NCBI GenBank assembly: GCA_031263585.1
Contig: JAISFN010000119.1
Coordinates: forward strand, 1-32,327
DNA: 32,327 bases
DNA from: Prevotellaceae bacterium
GTDB lineage: Bacteria; Bacteroidota; Bacteroidia; Bacteroidales; UBA932
Reading direction: 5' to 3'
Both the position numbers and the translations under genes were made by a program. Position 1 is the first letter of the stretch. Each line of letters begins with the position of its first letter. Below the pieces are notes generated by a model. That model was not told the DNA's origin, searched no databases, and saw only the letters and a list, made by a program, of their open reading frames with translations. Shown piece after piece: positions 16,637-25,108 of the stretch.

Positions 16637-17951
16637 CTAGTGTCCCATTAAAATTGGGACGTTATAAAAAATCAAATAAACTTGTCTCATTAGAACCGCA
16701 TCGCTTTTTGTCATATTGAAAATTAGTTTTGTTGAAGAGGTCTTTTAAGTGAGTTTTATCCGTCAGTGATATACTTAGAATTTGGAGAACTTCATATGTG
16801 CTTCTGTCAAGTTCCATATCATGATGAATGATTGTGACCAAACAGTAGGCACATATGGCAGCATAGATTTGTATTCTTACGGCATTCTCCGTAGTACCCC
16901 AAAACTTTTTAATTTTGAGGTGTTGCTTGAGCCATTTGAAGAACAATTCCACCTGCCAACGGTTCTTATACAACTCGGCAACTTGAAGGGCAGATATATC
17001 CATAGCATTAGTTAAGAATACAAACTTTCGTTTTTATTCTTCATCCCAATAGTGAACCAGCCGAAGTTTCTCAGGATAGTATTGTTTCGGATAAAAGCCG
17101 GTCAGTTCGATCATCATATCTGAAAGTACATTCTTCGGTAACCTTCGCTTCCATTTGACAGCTTTGTATTGGAGATTCTTCTTTGCTCTGACAACGAAGT
17201 GGGCTTCTATTTGATGAATGCGATACAGCATCTTGAAGTTGTTATATGCGCGATCAAATATATAGTAAGACCCGGATTCATAAAGGATTTCATCTATTGT
17301 TTTTGAGTCATGAACAGAAGCTGTTGTAATATGGAAGAATGCCGGAATTTGAGTTTCCACGTCATACAAGGTGTGGATCTTAATCCCACCTTTCTTCTTT
17401 CGGAACTTTGCCCACCAGAAGACATTTAGACATAGGTCGATTGTTGTGGAATCAAAAGCATATACATTTCCTCCCAGCTTGAAGATGCCTGTAGCATGTT
17501 TCTGTCTGGCTTCATTTACGAGAAAGTAAGCAAATTCTTCAAAGATGCGGTAATCTCTATCTTGATTCGCCCGAGCCAAAGATGATTTTGACACATTCTT
17601 ACCCATCCCTAAATGATAACATTTGGAGCGATGAGCGCCCATAGCAATAATCAAATCTCGCAAACTTTCCCTGTTGGATAATTGACCGAACATAAGCGCA
17701 AGCAATTGATTCCAACAAGTGAAAAGTTTCACATACTTATCTCCGCTATACTTGGCTACGATTCGATTGAACTTGTTCCTGTCAAGGAAGGCTGTAAGTT
17801 GAGCGAAAACGAATTTGTCCTTATGCATTGCAAATCGATTAGAATTTGCAAAGGTCAGAATTGAAATCTGTTTTTTTTGAAAAACCTCTGTAACTAAATA
17901 AATTTCAAATATTTCAAAGAACAATTTGCGATTTTAATGGGACAGAAATGT
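16637..17951 (-). mobile_element. IS4-family insertion sequence with 10-bp target duplication
   Basis: GCTTGTTTCA occurs at 16627-16636 and 17952-17961, just outside the element. The ends share the inverted core TGTCCCATTAAAAT (16641-16654 and, inverted, 17931-17944). Length is about 1315 bp with one transposase frame. The 10-bp duplication fits the 10-12 bp of IS4 elements. It splits the TIR-Sel1 gene. The outermost 4-7 bases of the two ends do not match each other, so the exact boundary could move by a few bases. Confidence 0.9.
16662..17828 (-). pseudogene. IS4-family transposase with one in-frame stop
   Basis: The start MHKDKFVFAQLTAFL at 17828 gives a DUF4372-type N-terminus (LTAFLDRNKFNRIV, FTCWNQLLALMFGQLSNRESLRDL). 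Catalytic motifs are VYAFDSTTIDL, YYIFDRAYNNF and the IS4 YREK signature YKNRWQVELFFKWLKQ. A TAA at 17034-17036 interrupts VHYWDEE*KRKFVFLTNAMD between the second Asp and the catalytic Glu; the frame is otherwise intact from end to end (about 388 codons). A single point mutation or sequencing error could account for it, so this is the youngest-looking of the elements here. Confidence 0.9.
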
Positions 17952-18776
17952 GCTTGTTTCATTAAATATTTTTTCTCTTCTTCTGCAAGGTCTATTCTAA
18001 AAACTTAATGACCAAGATCATTTAAGTTTACTGTGTAGTATAATTTTACATCTTTATATTCTTTACTGAAAACCTCAACATTTACAATACCATCTTTTAC
18101 ATTTATGATTTTCAGAATATCCTCCTGTACATTTTCTTTTTTACCTCCATTAATACATAAGAAACAAGACTTATCGCTGATTATTCTAAATTTTTTCTGA
18201 ATAAACTTCTTTTTGATAATAGACAAAAAAGAAATATCCTTTTCTTGTGATGGAGAGGCTATTTGCCCCACATTATATGTTGATGGATGGCTATTTCCTG
18301 ATAAATCATCATTCAATAGGTTTTTTAATAAAACCATAAGTTCCTTAAATTTTATTTCCGGACTTGGGCATGTATCAAATCAATGCTTATCATTGATAAT
18401 AACTATCATAGCACCATATAAAGATACATTTTCAACTTTAAATGGAATAATTATTTTATTTGAGTCAAAGGCTACATTTAGCTCTCCTTTTACCCATTTC
18501 GACTTTTGTGATGGACCCGAAAATATTAACACAAAATTTTTACAATTACTTATAGCTTTGTCTATACGATCAGCGTAATCGATTCATGGTTGAATATTTC
18601 GAGGAACTATTCAGCATTTTATTTTGTTTTCTTCCAGTATATGACAGATTGCATTTGCTGTACTTGAATTTCTTGTAGAATAACTTATAAAGGCATCATG
18701 TTCCATAATTAGTTCCTATGTTTAAATAAATCTTATTGTTCAATATATTACCGCTAAATCGTTATAACTGATATGT

Positions 18777-19520
18777 TCAAATTAACGGATCTATATTTTT
18801 AACAATTTTTACTGGCGCATGATATTCTCGTTCTTGACCGTCACCTTCAAACTCAGCTATCAAAATGCGTTCAACCGATAAAAGAGGAAATCTTGCTTCT
18901 TCATCAATATTGTCTAATAACACGATAGATTTTCTACTACGGTATAGTACCATTTTATCTCTACCATCATAGATAATACGAGGATTCTCCGGTTCTCCCT
19001 CATATGAATCAATCATTAAGCAAATATCGCCTTTAGAATTTTGGAGGAAATCATAGCTTTTCCCTGTGTTTTTGTTTCTTTCTTTTTTTCCTTCCGATAT
19101 TTTTTTATTCTTGAGAGAATCCTGTGGTAATAGTTTTTTTGAGATCTCAATAAGTTCCTTAAACTTCAATTCCGGATTTGGATATGCTTCAAGCCAATGC
19201 TTGTCGTTAAGAATGATCTTCATTGCACCACGTAAAAGCGTATTTTCAACTTTAAATGGAATAATTATTTTATTTGAATCAAAAGCTACATTCAACTCTC
19301 CTTTTACCCATTTTGATGCCTGAGATGATTCTGAAAAAATCAAAAGAAATATTCTACAATTATCAATAGCTTCAGCTATACATTCGGCATAATCATTTCC
19401 TGGCGTAATATCCCGAGGAGCCATCCAGCATTTTATTTTATTCTCTTCTAAAACATGGCAAATAGCATTTGCCGTATTTGAATTTTTTGTGGAATAACTT
19501 ATGAAAATGTCATGTGCCAT
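18777..19520 (-). CDS. TIR-domain protein (predicted NADase/cyclase)
   Basis: A 247-residue cytoplasmic protein. Residues 1-120 are a bacterial TIR domain: HDIFISYSTKNS (strand A), KCWMAPRDITPG (box 2), IFLLIFSESSQASKW, and the predicted catalytic Glu75 in WVKGELNVAF. TIR domains with this Glu cleave NAD+, some producing cyclic ADP-ribose isomers. After a Lys-rich linker (residues 130-152) comes a beta-rich C-terminal part that I do not recognise (DICLMIDSYEG, KSIVLLDNIDEE, VERILIAEFEGD); it may sense or bind something. It is the third gene of an operon with a RyR-channel protein and a RyR protein, 31 bases after the latter. A decayed paralogue follows it. Confidence 0.9.
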   Translation of the reverse strand: MAHDIFISYSTKNSNTANAICHVLEENKIKCWMAPRDITPGNDYAECIAEAIDNCRIFLLIFSESSQASKWVKGELNVAFDSNKIIIPFKVENTLLRGAMKIILNDKHWLEAYPNPELKFKELIEISKKLLPQDSLKNKKISEGKKERNKNTGKSYDFLQNSKGDICLMIDSYEGEPENPRIIYDGRDKMVLYRSRKSIVLLDNIDEEARFPLLSVERILIAEFEGDGQEREYHAPVKIVKNIDPLI

Positions 19521-19551
19521 ATTCTTCGTTTTTTATTCTTGCCTAATTACT

Positions 19552-19836
19552 TTATTTTTTTATTTCAAATCCTAATTTCATTATCAATTTCAATGTAGAG
19601 ATAGACGTAGCTCTATCATATTCTTTTTCTTGCTCACTCAATTCTTCATATGGAACAAGTCCCGGATGAAGTTTTTCCTTATCAGTCCGTTCATTTCCAT
19701 ATCCCCAACCTTCAGCAATGCGTCCGGCAGCCCATACTTCGTGAATATTTTTTGCCATCGCTTCTGTTAATTCTGTCAGTTCTGATGATAATTCTATACC
19801 ATCTATGTTTATAGGATTGGGTATATATTTCTTCAT
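19552..19836 (-). CDS. stand-alone RyR-domain protein
   Basis: A 94-residue protein that is essentially one RyR domain (the repeat found in ryanodine receptors): NIHEVWAAGRIAEGWGYG, the HPGLVPYEEL core and EKEYDRATSISTLKLIMKLGF, all in family order. Short bacterial RyR proteins of this kind are known from Bacteroidota; the ligand is not established, and a nucleotide-type ligand has been proposed on comparative grounds. It starts only 6 bases after the stop of the channel gene, which has its own RyR domain, so the two probably work together. It has no signal peptide or membrane segment and should be cytoplasmic. Confidence 0.88.
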   Translation of the reverse strand: MKKYIPNPINIDGIELSSELTELTEAMAKNIHEVWAAGRIAEGWGYGNERTDKEKLHPGLVPYEELSEQEKEYDRATSISTLKLIMKLGFEIKK

Positions 19837-19842
19837 TCTTTT

Positions 19843-21924
19843 TTAATTTCTTATTATTAAAGGTAAGACTTTAGTTATCAGTCGATCTACATCCTTCATA
19901 TCTTCTGGGATATCATTAAATGGAGCTATATCCGGATGAATAAAAATTTTTTTTAATTCTTTTTTGCTTTCGCCCTTTTCTATTTCAGTCTTTGTTGGTG
20001 GACGAAATCCCATTAATAATTTTTCTGTGTTCCAACGGTTATGTTCAACTTTAGCTATTAAATCAATTAGATTTATCATATCTAATTTTTTTTCTTCTAC
20101 GATATGATCTAATTCGCTTATATTAAAAGAACGTTCTTTAACATTAATCATATTGGCATGATACCTGTTTGACCATTTTTCTACTGTTGGAATCCTAATC
20201 CACCCATTATTCAATTGTTCATTCATCGGTATTGTCTGTGGAATTTGCTTATATGTCTTTTCATTAAAATAATAATCATATACATAATGAACTCTTTTAG
20301 CTAAAATATCTTTACAGTCAGAATCAGAAATATCCAAACAGTTATCTAGCATTCCAAATGGTTTGACATTTTTATATTTTTTGTTATCCTTCAACATTGA
20401 TAGAATAGAGTATGGGGTATCTTGTTTTATCAACATTTGTATATCATCACGATAAATTTCATCTGGCAAATATAGTCCGGAGTTAATTGCCTCTGTAGGG
20501 GAATTTAGACAAATGGATATGGTTAGAGATGTATTCTCCTTGCTGTATTCAATTAACTTTTGTCGTATTACAGGTTCTTCTATACGACCTTTGATGAAAT
20601 GCCATTCAATATCTGTAAACTTTTCTGTTTCACCTTTAGTATTAGCAATGTTTTGGTTATTGAAGTTCTGAGTCGAATATTTGGTGTCTTCATAAGAGTA
20701 GTCGATTTCCTGAAATAGATAGCGATATCTGCTTTGAAGGTAGTGCATTTCCTGATCCGCATTTTCATCTATAAATGTTATTTTTGTCTTTAATTTCTTA
20801 TCTCGTATAAAATTAGGAAAATGGCATAAATGGCTTGCCTGTATCCCCAAAGCAACGCCCATTTTAGACATGCCGAGAATAACGAGATGAACGGTCTTAT
20901 CCGAATGATAATCGATTCCGGTTCTATCCAATGGTTGATATTGAATATTCTCTATTTCATCATTAGGACATGAATAGCAATTGTCTACAAAAACTTTCTG
21001 AGACCACAATTCTTGAAAGTTAAAGGGATGAAATTCTATTTTATTCTTACATATCTTATCATCTTCTCCATTTACCAATTCCATCAAATCTTGTTGTTGT
21101 AAGATTGAATAAGTTGATTGATTTTCAAATAGCACATAGCAAGACTTCTCTGTTTCACTCTTTTCTTCATTTAGAATCTTATTGATCTTTTTTAAACACT
21201 CAATATTCAATGAGTCATGGTCATACTCATTGTTTTCTCCAAGAATCAAAAGCCTTATTGCTTTTGATAGATACAATTTTTCAAGGTCTTCTTTTGAATT
21301 ACGATTCCCATTCAAGAGGATAACATTATTTTCTATTTCATTATTAAGGTAAGAGTATAAATAATGACGTACAGTGGGAACATCTTGTACTGTTTGTAAC
21401 ACTATATCACAATCAGGGTATTCTTTTATTAATTGCTTGATAAGACTAATCGTCATCTTGTCATAGCCAATAATTACTAAATGATTCTTGAATTTATAAG
21501 ATATTCTTCCGTTTTTCAGATTATCAACACGTCTTTCTAACAGATTAGATAAAACAGAGATCAGTAAACCTGTCATTAGAACCATCCCGAATATATTGAT
21601 AAGCATTATCCAGCCATTAGAAAGTCCATCTTCTTTATTGAAAGCCCCTGGGTTGAAAAAATGAGATAATGCATTCCAGAATCGAACACTGTAAGACTCA
21701 TTTTCCACTGGATTAATTGAAGCACTCAGAAAAACAAAAAAGGCAAATACAAATACAATAAAGAATGCTAATATAAATACTTGCGAAAAATGAGATTTAG
21801 ATAATGATTTATCTATGTGTCTAATAACTTTTGAAGACGATAGTCCTTTGGAAACAAATCCGATAATAGTCAAAAAAATCAATATGATAATGACTGTAAT
21901 CAATATAGATATTGGTTGCGACAT
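19843..21924 (-). CDS. RCK-type channel-like membrane protein with C-terminal RyR domain
   Basis: A 693-residue protein. Membrane helices are at about 5-24, 47-69 and 104-127, with a possible re-entrant pore segment between them (FWNALSHFFNPGAF, 82-95) that lacks the TxGYG potassium filter. Two TrkA-N/RCK-like Rossmann units follow: HLVIIGYDKMTISLIKQL (148-165) and VHLVILGMSKMGVALG (345-360). This layout resembles CASTOR/POLLUX-type and other RCK-gated channels. Residues 622-690 form a RyR domain (AKVEHNRW, MGFRPP, IHPDIAPFNDIPEDMKDVDR). It is the first gene of the operon with the RyR and TIR proteins. The predicted role is a gated ion channel; ion and ligand are unknown. A plain regulatory Rossmann membrane protein without conductance is the alternative. 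Confidence 0.8.
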   Translation of the reverse strand: MSQPISILITVIIILIFLTIIGFVSKGLSSSKVIRHIDKSLSKSHFSQVFILAFFIVFVFAFFVFLSASINPVENESYSVRFWNALSHFFNPGAFNKEDGLSNGWIMLINIFGMVLMTGLLISVLSNLLERRVDNLKNGRISYKFKNHLVIIGYDKMTISLIKQLIKEYPDCDIVLQTVQDVPTVRHYLYSYLNNEIENNVILLNGNRNSKEDLEKLYLSKAIRLLILGENNEYDHDSLNIECLKKINKILNEEKSETEKSCYVLFENQSTYSILQQQDLMELVNGEDDKICKNKIEFHPFNFQELWSQKVFVDNCYSCPNDEIENIQYQPLDRTGIDYHSDKTVHLVILGMSKMGVALGIQASHLCHFPNFIRDKKLKTKITFIDENADQEMHYLQSRYRYLFQEIDYSYEDTKYSTQNFNNQNIANTKGETEKFTDIEWHFIKGRIEEPVIRQKLIEYSKENTSLTISICLNSPTEAINSGLYLPDEIYRDDIQMLIKQDTPYSILSMLKDNKKYKNVKPFGMLDNCLDISDSDCKDILAKRVHYVYDYYFNEKTYKQIPQTIPMNEQLNNGWIRIPTVEKWSNRYHANMINVKERSFNISELDHIVEEKKLDMINLIDLIAKVEHNRWNTEKLLMGFRPPTKTEIEKGESKKELKKIFIHPDIAPFNDIPEDMKDVDRLITKVLPLIIRN

Positions 21925-21992
21925 ATTCTAATATTATTCATTTTTTTTTAATTTTTTAATCTTCTTTCTCTTCTAATATATACCATCGTCTC

Positions 21993-22250
21993 CTAAACGT
22001 AAATCCTCATAAGTGTGTGATATAAATTAATTTTCAAGATTGGACAAGCATCTGTTCGTTGTTTCAAAAGAGCGTGTGCTTTTAAAGCAGTGAGGATATC
22101 TCCTGTTCGTTTCGTCCAACACCTACACTTTCCACAACACGGCAGCTCCCGTGCTCTTAGGATATAATCTGGATGCTGGCGCTTCCTGATTTGTTCGGTT
22201 TCTTGCGGAGAAACATGCACAAAAATACAATGGGACATCCAAGTTTGCAA
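21993..22250 (-). CDS. doubtful small Cys-rich ORF
   Basis: An 85-codon frame lies in the 414-base gap between the channel and CHAT genes. It contains a Cys cluster (LPCCGKCRCW) and no motif I know. A TAAATTTG box (22255-22248) overlaps its first codon, so it would need another start if transcribed from there. It could be an untranslated leader of the channel operon instead. The remainder of the gap is AT-rich and holds only the terminator at 22269. Confidence 0.2.
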   Translation of the reverse strand: MQTWMSHCIFVHVSPQETEQIRKRQHPDYILRARELPCCGKCRCWTKRTGDILTALKAHALLKQRTDACPILKINLYHTLMRIYV

Positions 22251-22268
22251 ATTTATAAAATTTATCCG

Positions 22269-22289
22269 CCTCTTGTCGAAAACAGGAGG
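22269..22289 (-). terminator. terminator-like hairpin after the CHAT gene
   Basis: On the minus strand CCTCCTGT and ACAAGAGG form an 8-bp stem with one non-Watson-Crick pair around a TTTCG loop, followed by AT-rich DNA, 50 bases after the CHAT stop. It would end the caspase-sigma-TPR-CHAT operon before the channel operon. Confidence 0.45.
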
Positions 22290-22338
22290 TAATTGTAAAT
22301 ATTACATCAACATACTTTTTAAATTACCTCCGGAATAT

Positions 22339-24273
22339 TTATTCAATGAGTATAAAATCATTCCATTTTTCAGGATTATCAGGATATTTACCCCTCATAC
22401 TCTTTTGGGCTTTATCGAATGCTTTTTTTATCTCTAATCCGGATACCCAATAATTATAGAAACTGGTTATTAATTCCCTAGTTTCTTTATCTGGAACTTT
22501 TCGTAGACTAACTATCATTGATTCTGCTCCGGCTAAGCGAAAGGCCCGTTGTAAACCATATATACCCTCATTATAATCAATATCGCCTAGCCCTGTATCA
22601 CAAGCCGATAAAACAATCAGCTTAGTTTCCGATAAGTTTAACTTTGATATTTCATAGGCTGTCAGTATACCATTATCAAAGCCTTCTGAGGGTTCGTCTC
22701 CTTGCCAGAGATGATTTGCTCCGCTAAACAATAATCCGCAACGCATTAAAGGGTTATTTGATATCCTTAAAAAATTAGATTCAATAGACATGGTTTTATT
22801 GTAAATAGATTTATCTTTTGGAAAATAAAATCCATGTGTTGAAATATGTAATAAGCCCGGAGATCTTTTTGAATAATATATAAAATTTCTTTTGGTAGCT
22901 TTATCACCTACATTATAAACCGTTGCTTTTGCCCTGTTTTTAATAATATTATAAATATCTAAAACTTCCTGTTTTGATTCTGGTAGATAATCAACACCCT
23001 GTCCCCGTGTATTTACAAAAAGTAAGTTTTGACTCAAGCTTAAACTATCATTTATATTTTCGCAGGAAGATGCCGGTAATCCGAAATCTGCACCTCCAAA
23101 CAAAACAGCAAAAACGTCTCTAATCAAAAGCCCCCTTGTCTTTTTTATTTTAGCAATATCCCTTGTTGAGATTACATTATGAATGGTATAACTATCTGAT
23201 ATATATTCTCCTTTGTCATTTTTTACACCGATATAAGATATAGAATTAAGAATCCCTATTGGTGAGATATAAACATCTTTGATTCCATCCAAATACCCTT
23301 CTATATGTTTCCAAACTTTTGAATATATCTGATCCGAATTATTGTTTTGAATCATATCCTCCTGAGAATCTTTATTGAGATTATCTGTTATATCTAAACG
23401 TATAACTTGCGGATATGCATCTTTTTTCTTTAAAACTAATGCATAATAACGGTAATCATCAGAAGAATGGTCAGGTTCTGCCGGACACAAAACGAATTCT
23501 ACAGCAACTTCATTTTCGCTTAATATATCTTTTATATCTTTCCAACTTGTTTGTAAATCTTTATCTATCAAAGAAAAATCTTTCAAAGAATGAACAAGTT
23601 CTTTTTCTTTTTCATTTATTGTGCTATCTAACTCAACAAGCCATTTTTTTGATGAGTCGAATTCATCCAATATAGTCATTGAGATACTATCATTTTCTTG
23701 AATAGCCTTATCTTTTGCATTTACATAAGCCCGCATCATTTGAGGACTTTGAAAATAACCGTGGGCAATATCTGCTAAACGTTTGAGTTCATCAATATAA
23801 CCCCAAAGTTCGATCAATACAGGATCTTTTATATTCTTTTTTATTGTTCCTGCATAATTTGAAAGACTGATCAAAAGCCCTTTGTTTAACATAATACATT
23901 CATATGCGACTCGAGACAAAGGAGGATAATTCTGAGCTTCTACTACGGAAAATTTTTGTATGCTATGCAATAAATTACTAATATCAACACAATAGCGTTC
24001 ACGTTCTTGTTCAGGTATAAACATAAGCTTAATCTCTATGAATTTTCTAAAATTGTTAAGAATAATAAAGAAAGACTCATATATAACAGGAAGGTCTGAA
24101 TATTCATACTTTCCTGTTAAACCTTTTAAAATCCATTGCTGACTTTCCTCTCCCGTCATTTTTCCCGCACGAAGAACACTATCATTGTTAATAGTTGTTT
24201 GAGAAAATAATGGATGGGTAAAAAACAGCAATACTGAAAAAGCGCCTGCTGCATATATGTTATTTCCTTTCAT
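22339..24273 (-). CDS. exported CHAT-domain peptidase
   Basis: A 644-residue protein with a signal peptide (GNNIYAAGAFSVLLFFTHP, cut near FSQ). The N-terminal 350 residues are helical and probably TPR-like. The C-terminal part is a CHAT (caspase HetF associated with TPRs) domain with the catalytic His in LLHISTHGFYFP (about residue 480) and Cys in LSACDTGLG (about 558), then GIYGLQRAFRLAGAESMI and a final KWNDFILIE, typical of the family's end. The ATG at 24273 overlaps the TGA of the gene before (TGATG), indicating coupled translation; an in-frame ATG at 24282 is possible. An export signal places the peptidase in the periplasm, unlike most CHAT proteases of defence systems, which are cytoplasmic. 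Confidence 0.88.
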   Translation of the reverse strand: MKGNNIYAAGAFSVLLFFTHPLFSQTTINNDSVLRAGKMTGEESQQWILKGLTGKYEYSDLPVIYESFFIILNNFRKFIEIKLMFIPEQERERYCVDISNLLHSIQKFSVVEAQNYPPLSRVAYECIMLNKGLLISLSNYAGTIKKNIKDPVLIELWGYIDELKRLADIAHGYFQSPQMMRAYVNAKDKAIQENDSISMTILDEFDSSKKWLVELDSTINEKEKELVHSLKDFSLIDKDLQTSWKDIKDILSENEVAVEFVLCPAEPDHSSDDYRYYALVLKKKDAYPQVIRLDITDNLNKDSQEDMIQNNNSDQIYSKVWKHIEGYLDGIKDVYISPIGILNSISYIGVKNDKGEYISDSYTIHNVISTRDIAKIKKTRGLLIRDVFAVLFGGADFGLPASSCENINDSLSLSQNLLFVNTRGQGVDYLPESKQEVLDIYNIIKNRAKATVYNVGDKATKRNFIYYSKRSPGLLHISTHGFYFPKDKSIYNKTMSIESNFLRISNNPLMRCGLLFSGANHLWQGDEPSEGFDNGILTAYEISKLNLSETKLIVLSACDTGLGDIDYNEGIYGLQRAFRLAGAESMIVSLRKVPDKETRELITSFYNYWVSGLEIKKAFDKAQKSMRGKYPDNPEKWNDFILIE

Positions 24274-25097
24274 CAGAACCATCTTTTTTGTTCTAGTTTA
24301 TCTAGTAATTCATTTGCCCGATCGGCATAAAAGCCTTTTGCATTAACTATTTTCAAAAGTGTCTTGCGGGATTCATCTCTTTTTTCATCTTTTAGATAAG
24401 CTAAAGCTAACTGCCATTGAGCCTCCTGCTTATATTCGCTGTCATCTTTTAAGGAAAGATATTCTAGTTTTTCAATTGATTCTTTATCTTTATTGGTTTC
24501 AGACAGGCAAACCGCCGAAAAGAAAACGACCTGGTCCGGAATATTATATTGACCTAATCCGTTTATGGTTTCATTTATCATAGCCAAGGCTTCAGCATAA
24601 TTCTGTTGTTGATAAAGCAGCAACGCCTTGTTAAGATGTGATTGTCTATCAGGATTTAATAATATACCTCCCCGATTGGGAATCCATTCAATATCTTTTA
24701 AATTGTGATATTGCTGGTAAAGCTTTTGCGATGAATATTCTGGTTGAATTCCTATAAAAAAAAGTAGAAGAATAAACGCAATAGAAGAAAATACGCTTAT
24801 AAACAATGATCTTTTTTTTGTAGTTAATTTTAGTTCCTTTCTCTTATTGTATTTCTTTTCTGCTTCGGAAACTATTTGTTTCAATTTATTTTCTGTTGGT
24901 ATTTGCTCCAGTTCTGTCCAAACTTCAATATCTTTTTTCATTTGAATACCCGTTATGATAGAACGCATTAAATCAAGTTCTTGGCTAAAAGATGCGTCTT
25001 CCAAAAGTTTTTGTTCGAATCCGGTCTTCTCTTCCAGAGAAAGCCTATCCTGTAAATACAGCTCAATCATCTCTTCCCGGGTATACTTTTCTTCCAT
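24273..25097 (-). CDS. single-pass TPR membrane protein, anti-sigma-like
   Basis: A 274-residue protein. The first 95 residues are acidic-helical and resemble the cytoplasmic end of anti-sigma proteins (ELYLQDRLSLEEKTGFEQKL). A Lys/Arg-rich stretch (KKYNKRKELKLTTKKR) precedes the one membrane helix (97-117), which implies an N-in topology. The periplasmic part carries TPR-like repeats (YQQQNYAEALAMINETI, EAQWQLALAYLKDEKRDESRKTLLKI). Being directly behind an ECF sigma gene (11 bases) is the usual place for its anti-sigma factor. The function as anti-sigma is inference; the topology and TPRs are visible. Confidence 0.75.
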   Translation of the reverse strand: MEEKYTREEMIELYLQDRLSLEEKTGFEQKLLEDASFSQELDLMRSIITGIQMKKDIEVWTELEQIPTENKLKQIVSEAEKKYNKRKELKLTTKKRSLFISVFSSIAFILLLFFIGIQPEYSSQKLYQQYHNLKDIEWIPNRGGILLNPDRQSHLNKALLLYQQQNYAEALAMINETINGLGQYNIPDQVVFFSAVCLSETNKDKESIEKLEYLSLKDDSEYKQEAQWQLALAYLKDEKRDESRKTLLKIVNAKGFYADRANELLDKLEQKRWF

Positions 25098-25108
25098 GAT
25101 ATTCTAAT

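Larger units (their letters stand above)
16347..18706 (-). pseudogene. decayed TIR-Sel1 repeat gene, split by an IS4 element
   Basis: From the ATG at 18706 the translation matches the intact TIR protein next door almost throughout the domain (FISYSTRNSSTANAICHILE, then KWVKGELNVAFDSNKIIIPF), with TGA at three positions: two replace Trp codons of the neighbour (KIKC* and NDKH*) and one replaces a Gly codon (NIQP*). A TAA follows near 18005. The frame continues as LAEEEKKYLMKQA, is cut by the IS4 element at 17952, resumes as NKRGTYELNVLG, meets another TAA (YAEA*ECFL), and then encodes Sel1 repeats (AYNLGMMYHYGKGIDKNY, LALNNLGAMYYNGGGVQKD) until the IS5 junction. No internal frameshift is needed apart from the insertions. 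The parent was a TIR domain plus Sel1 repeats, at least 340 residues. Confidence 0.85.

Noticed and set aside
18340-18706. TGA read as Trp (codon reassignment) in the TIR paralogue
   Set aside because: Only two of the three TGA codons fall at Trp positions, the intact neighbour uses TGG at the same positions, TAA stops also occur in the same frame, and other genes here end with TGA.
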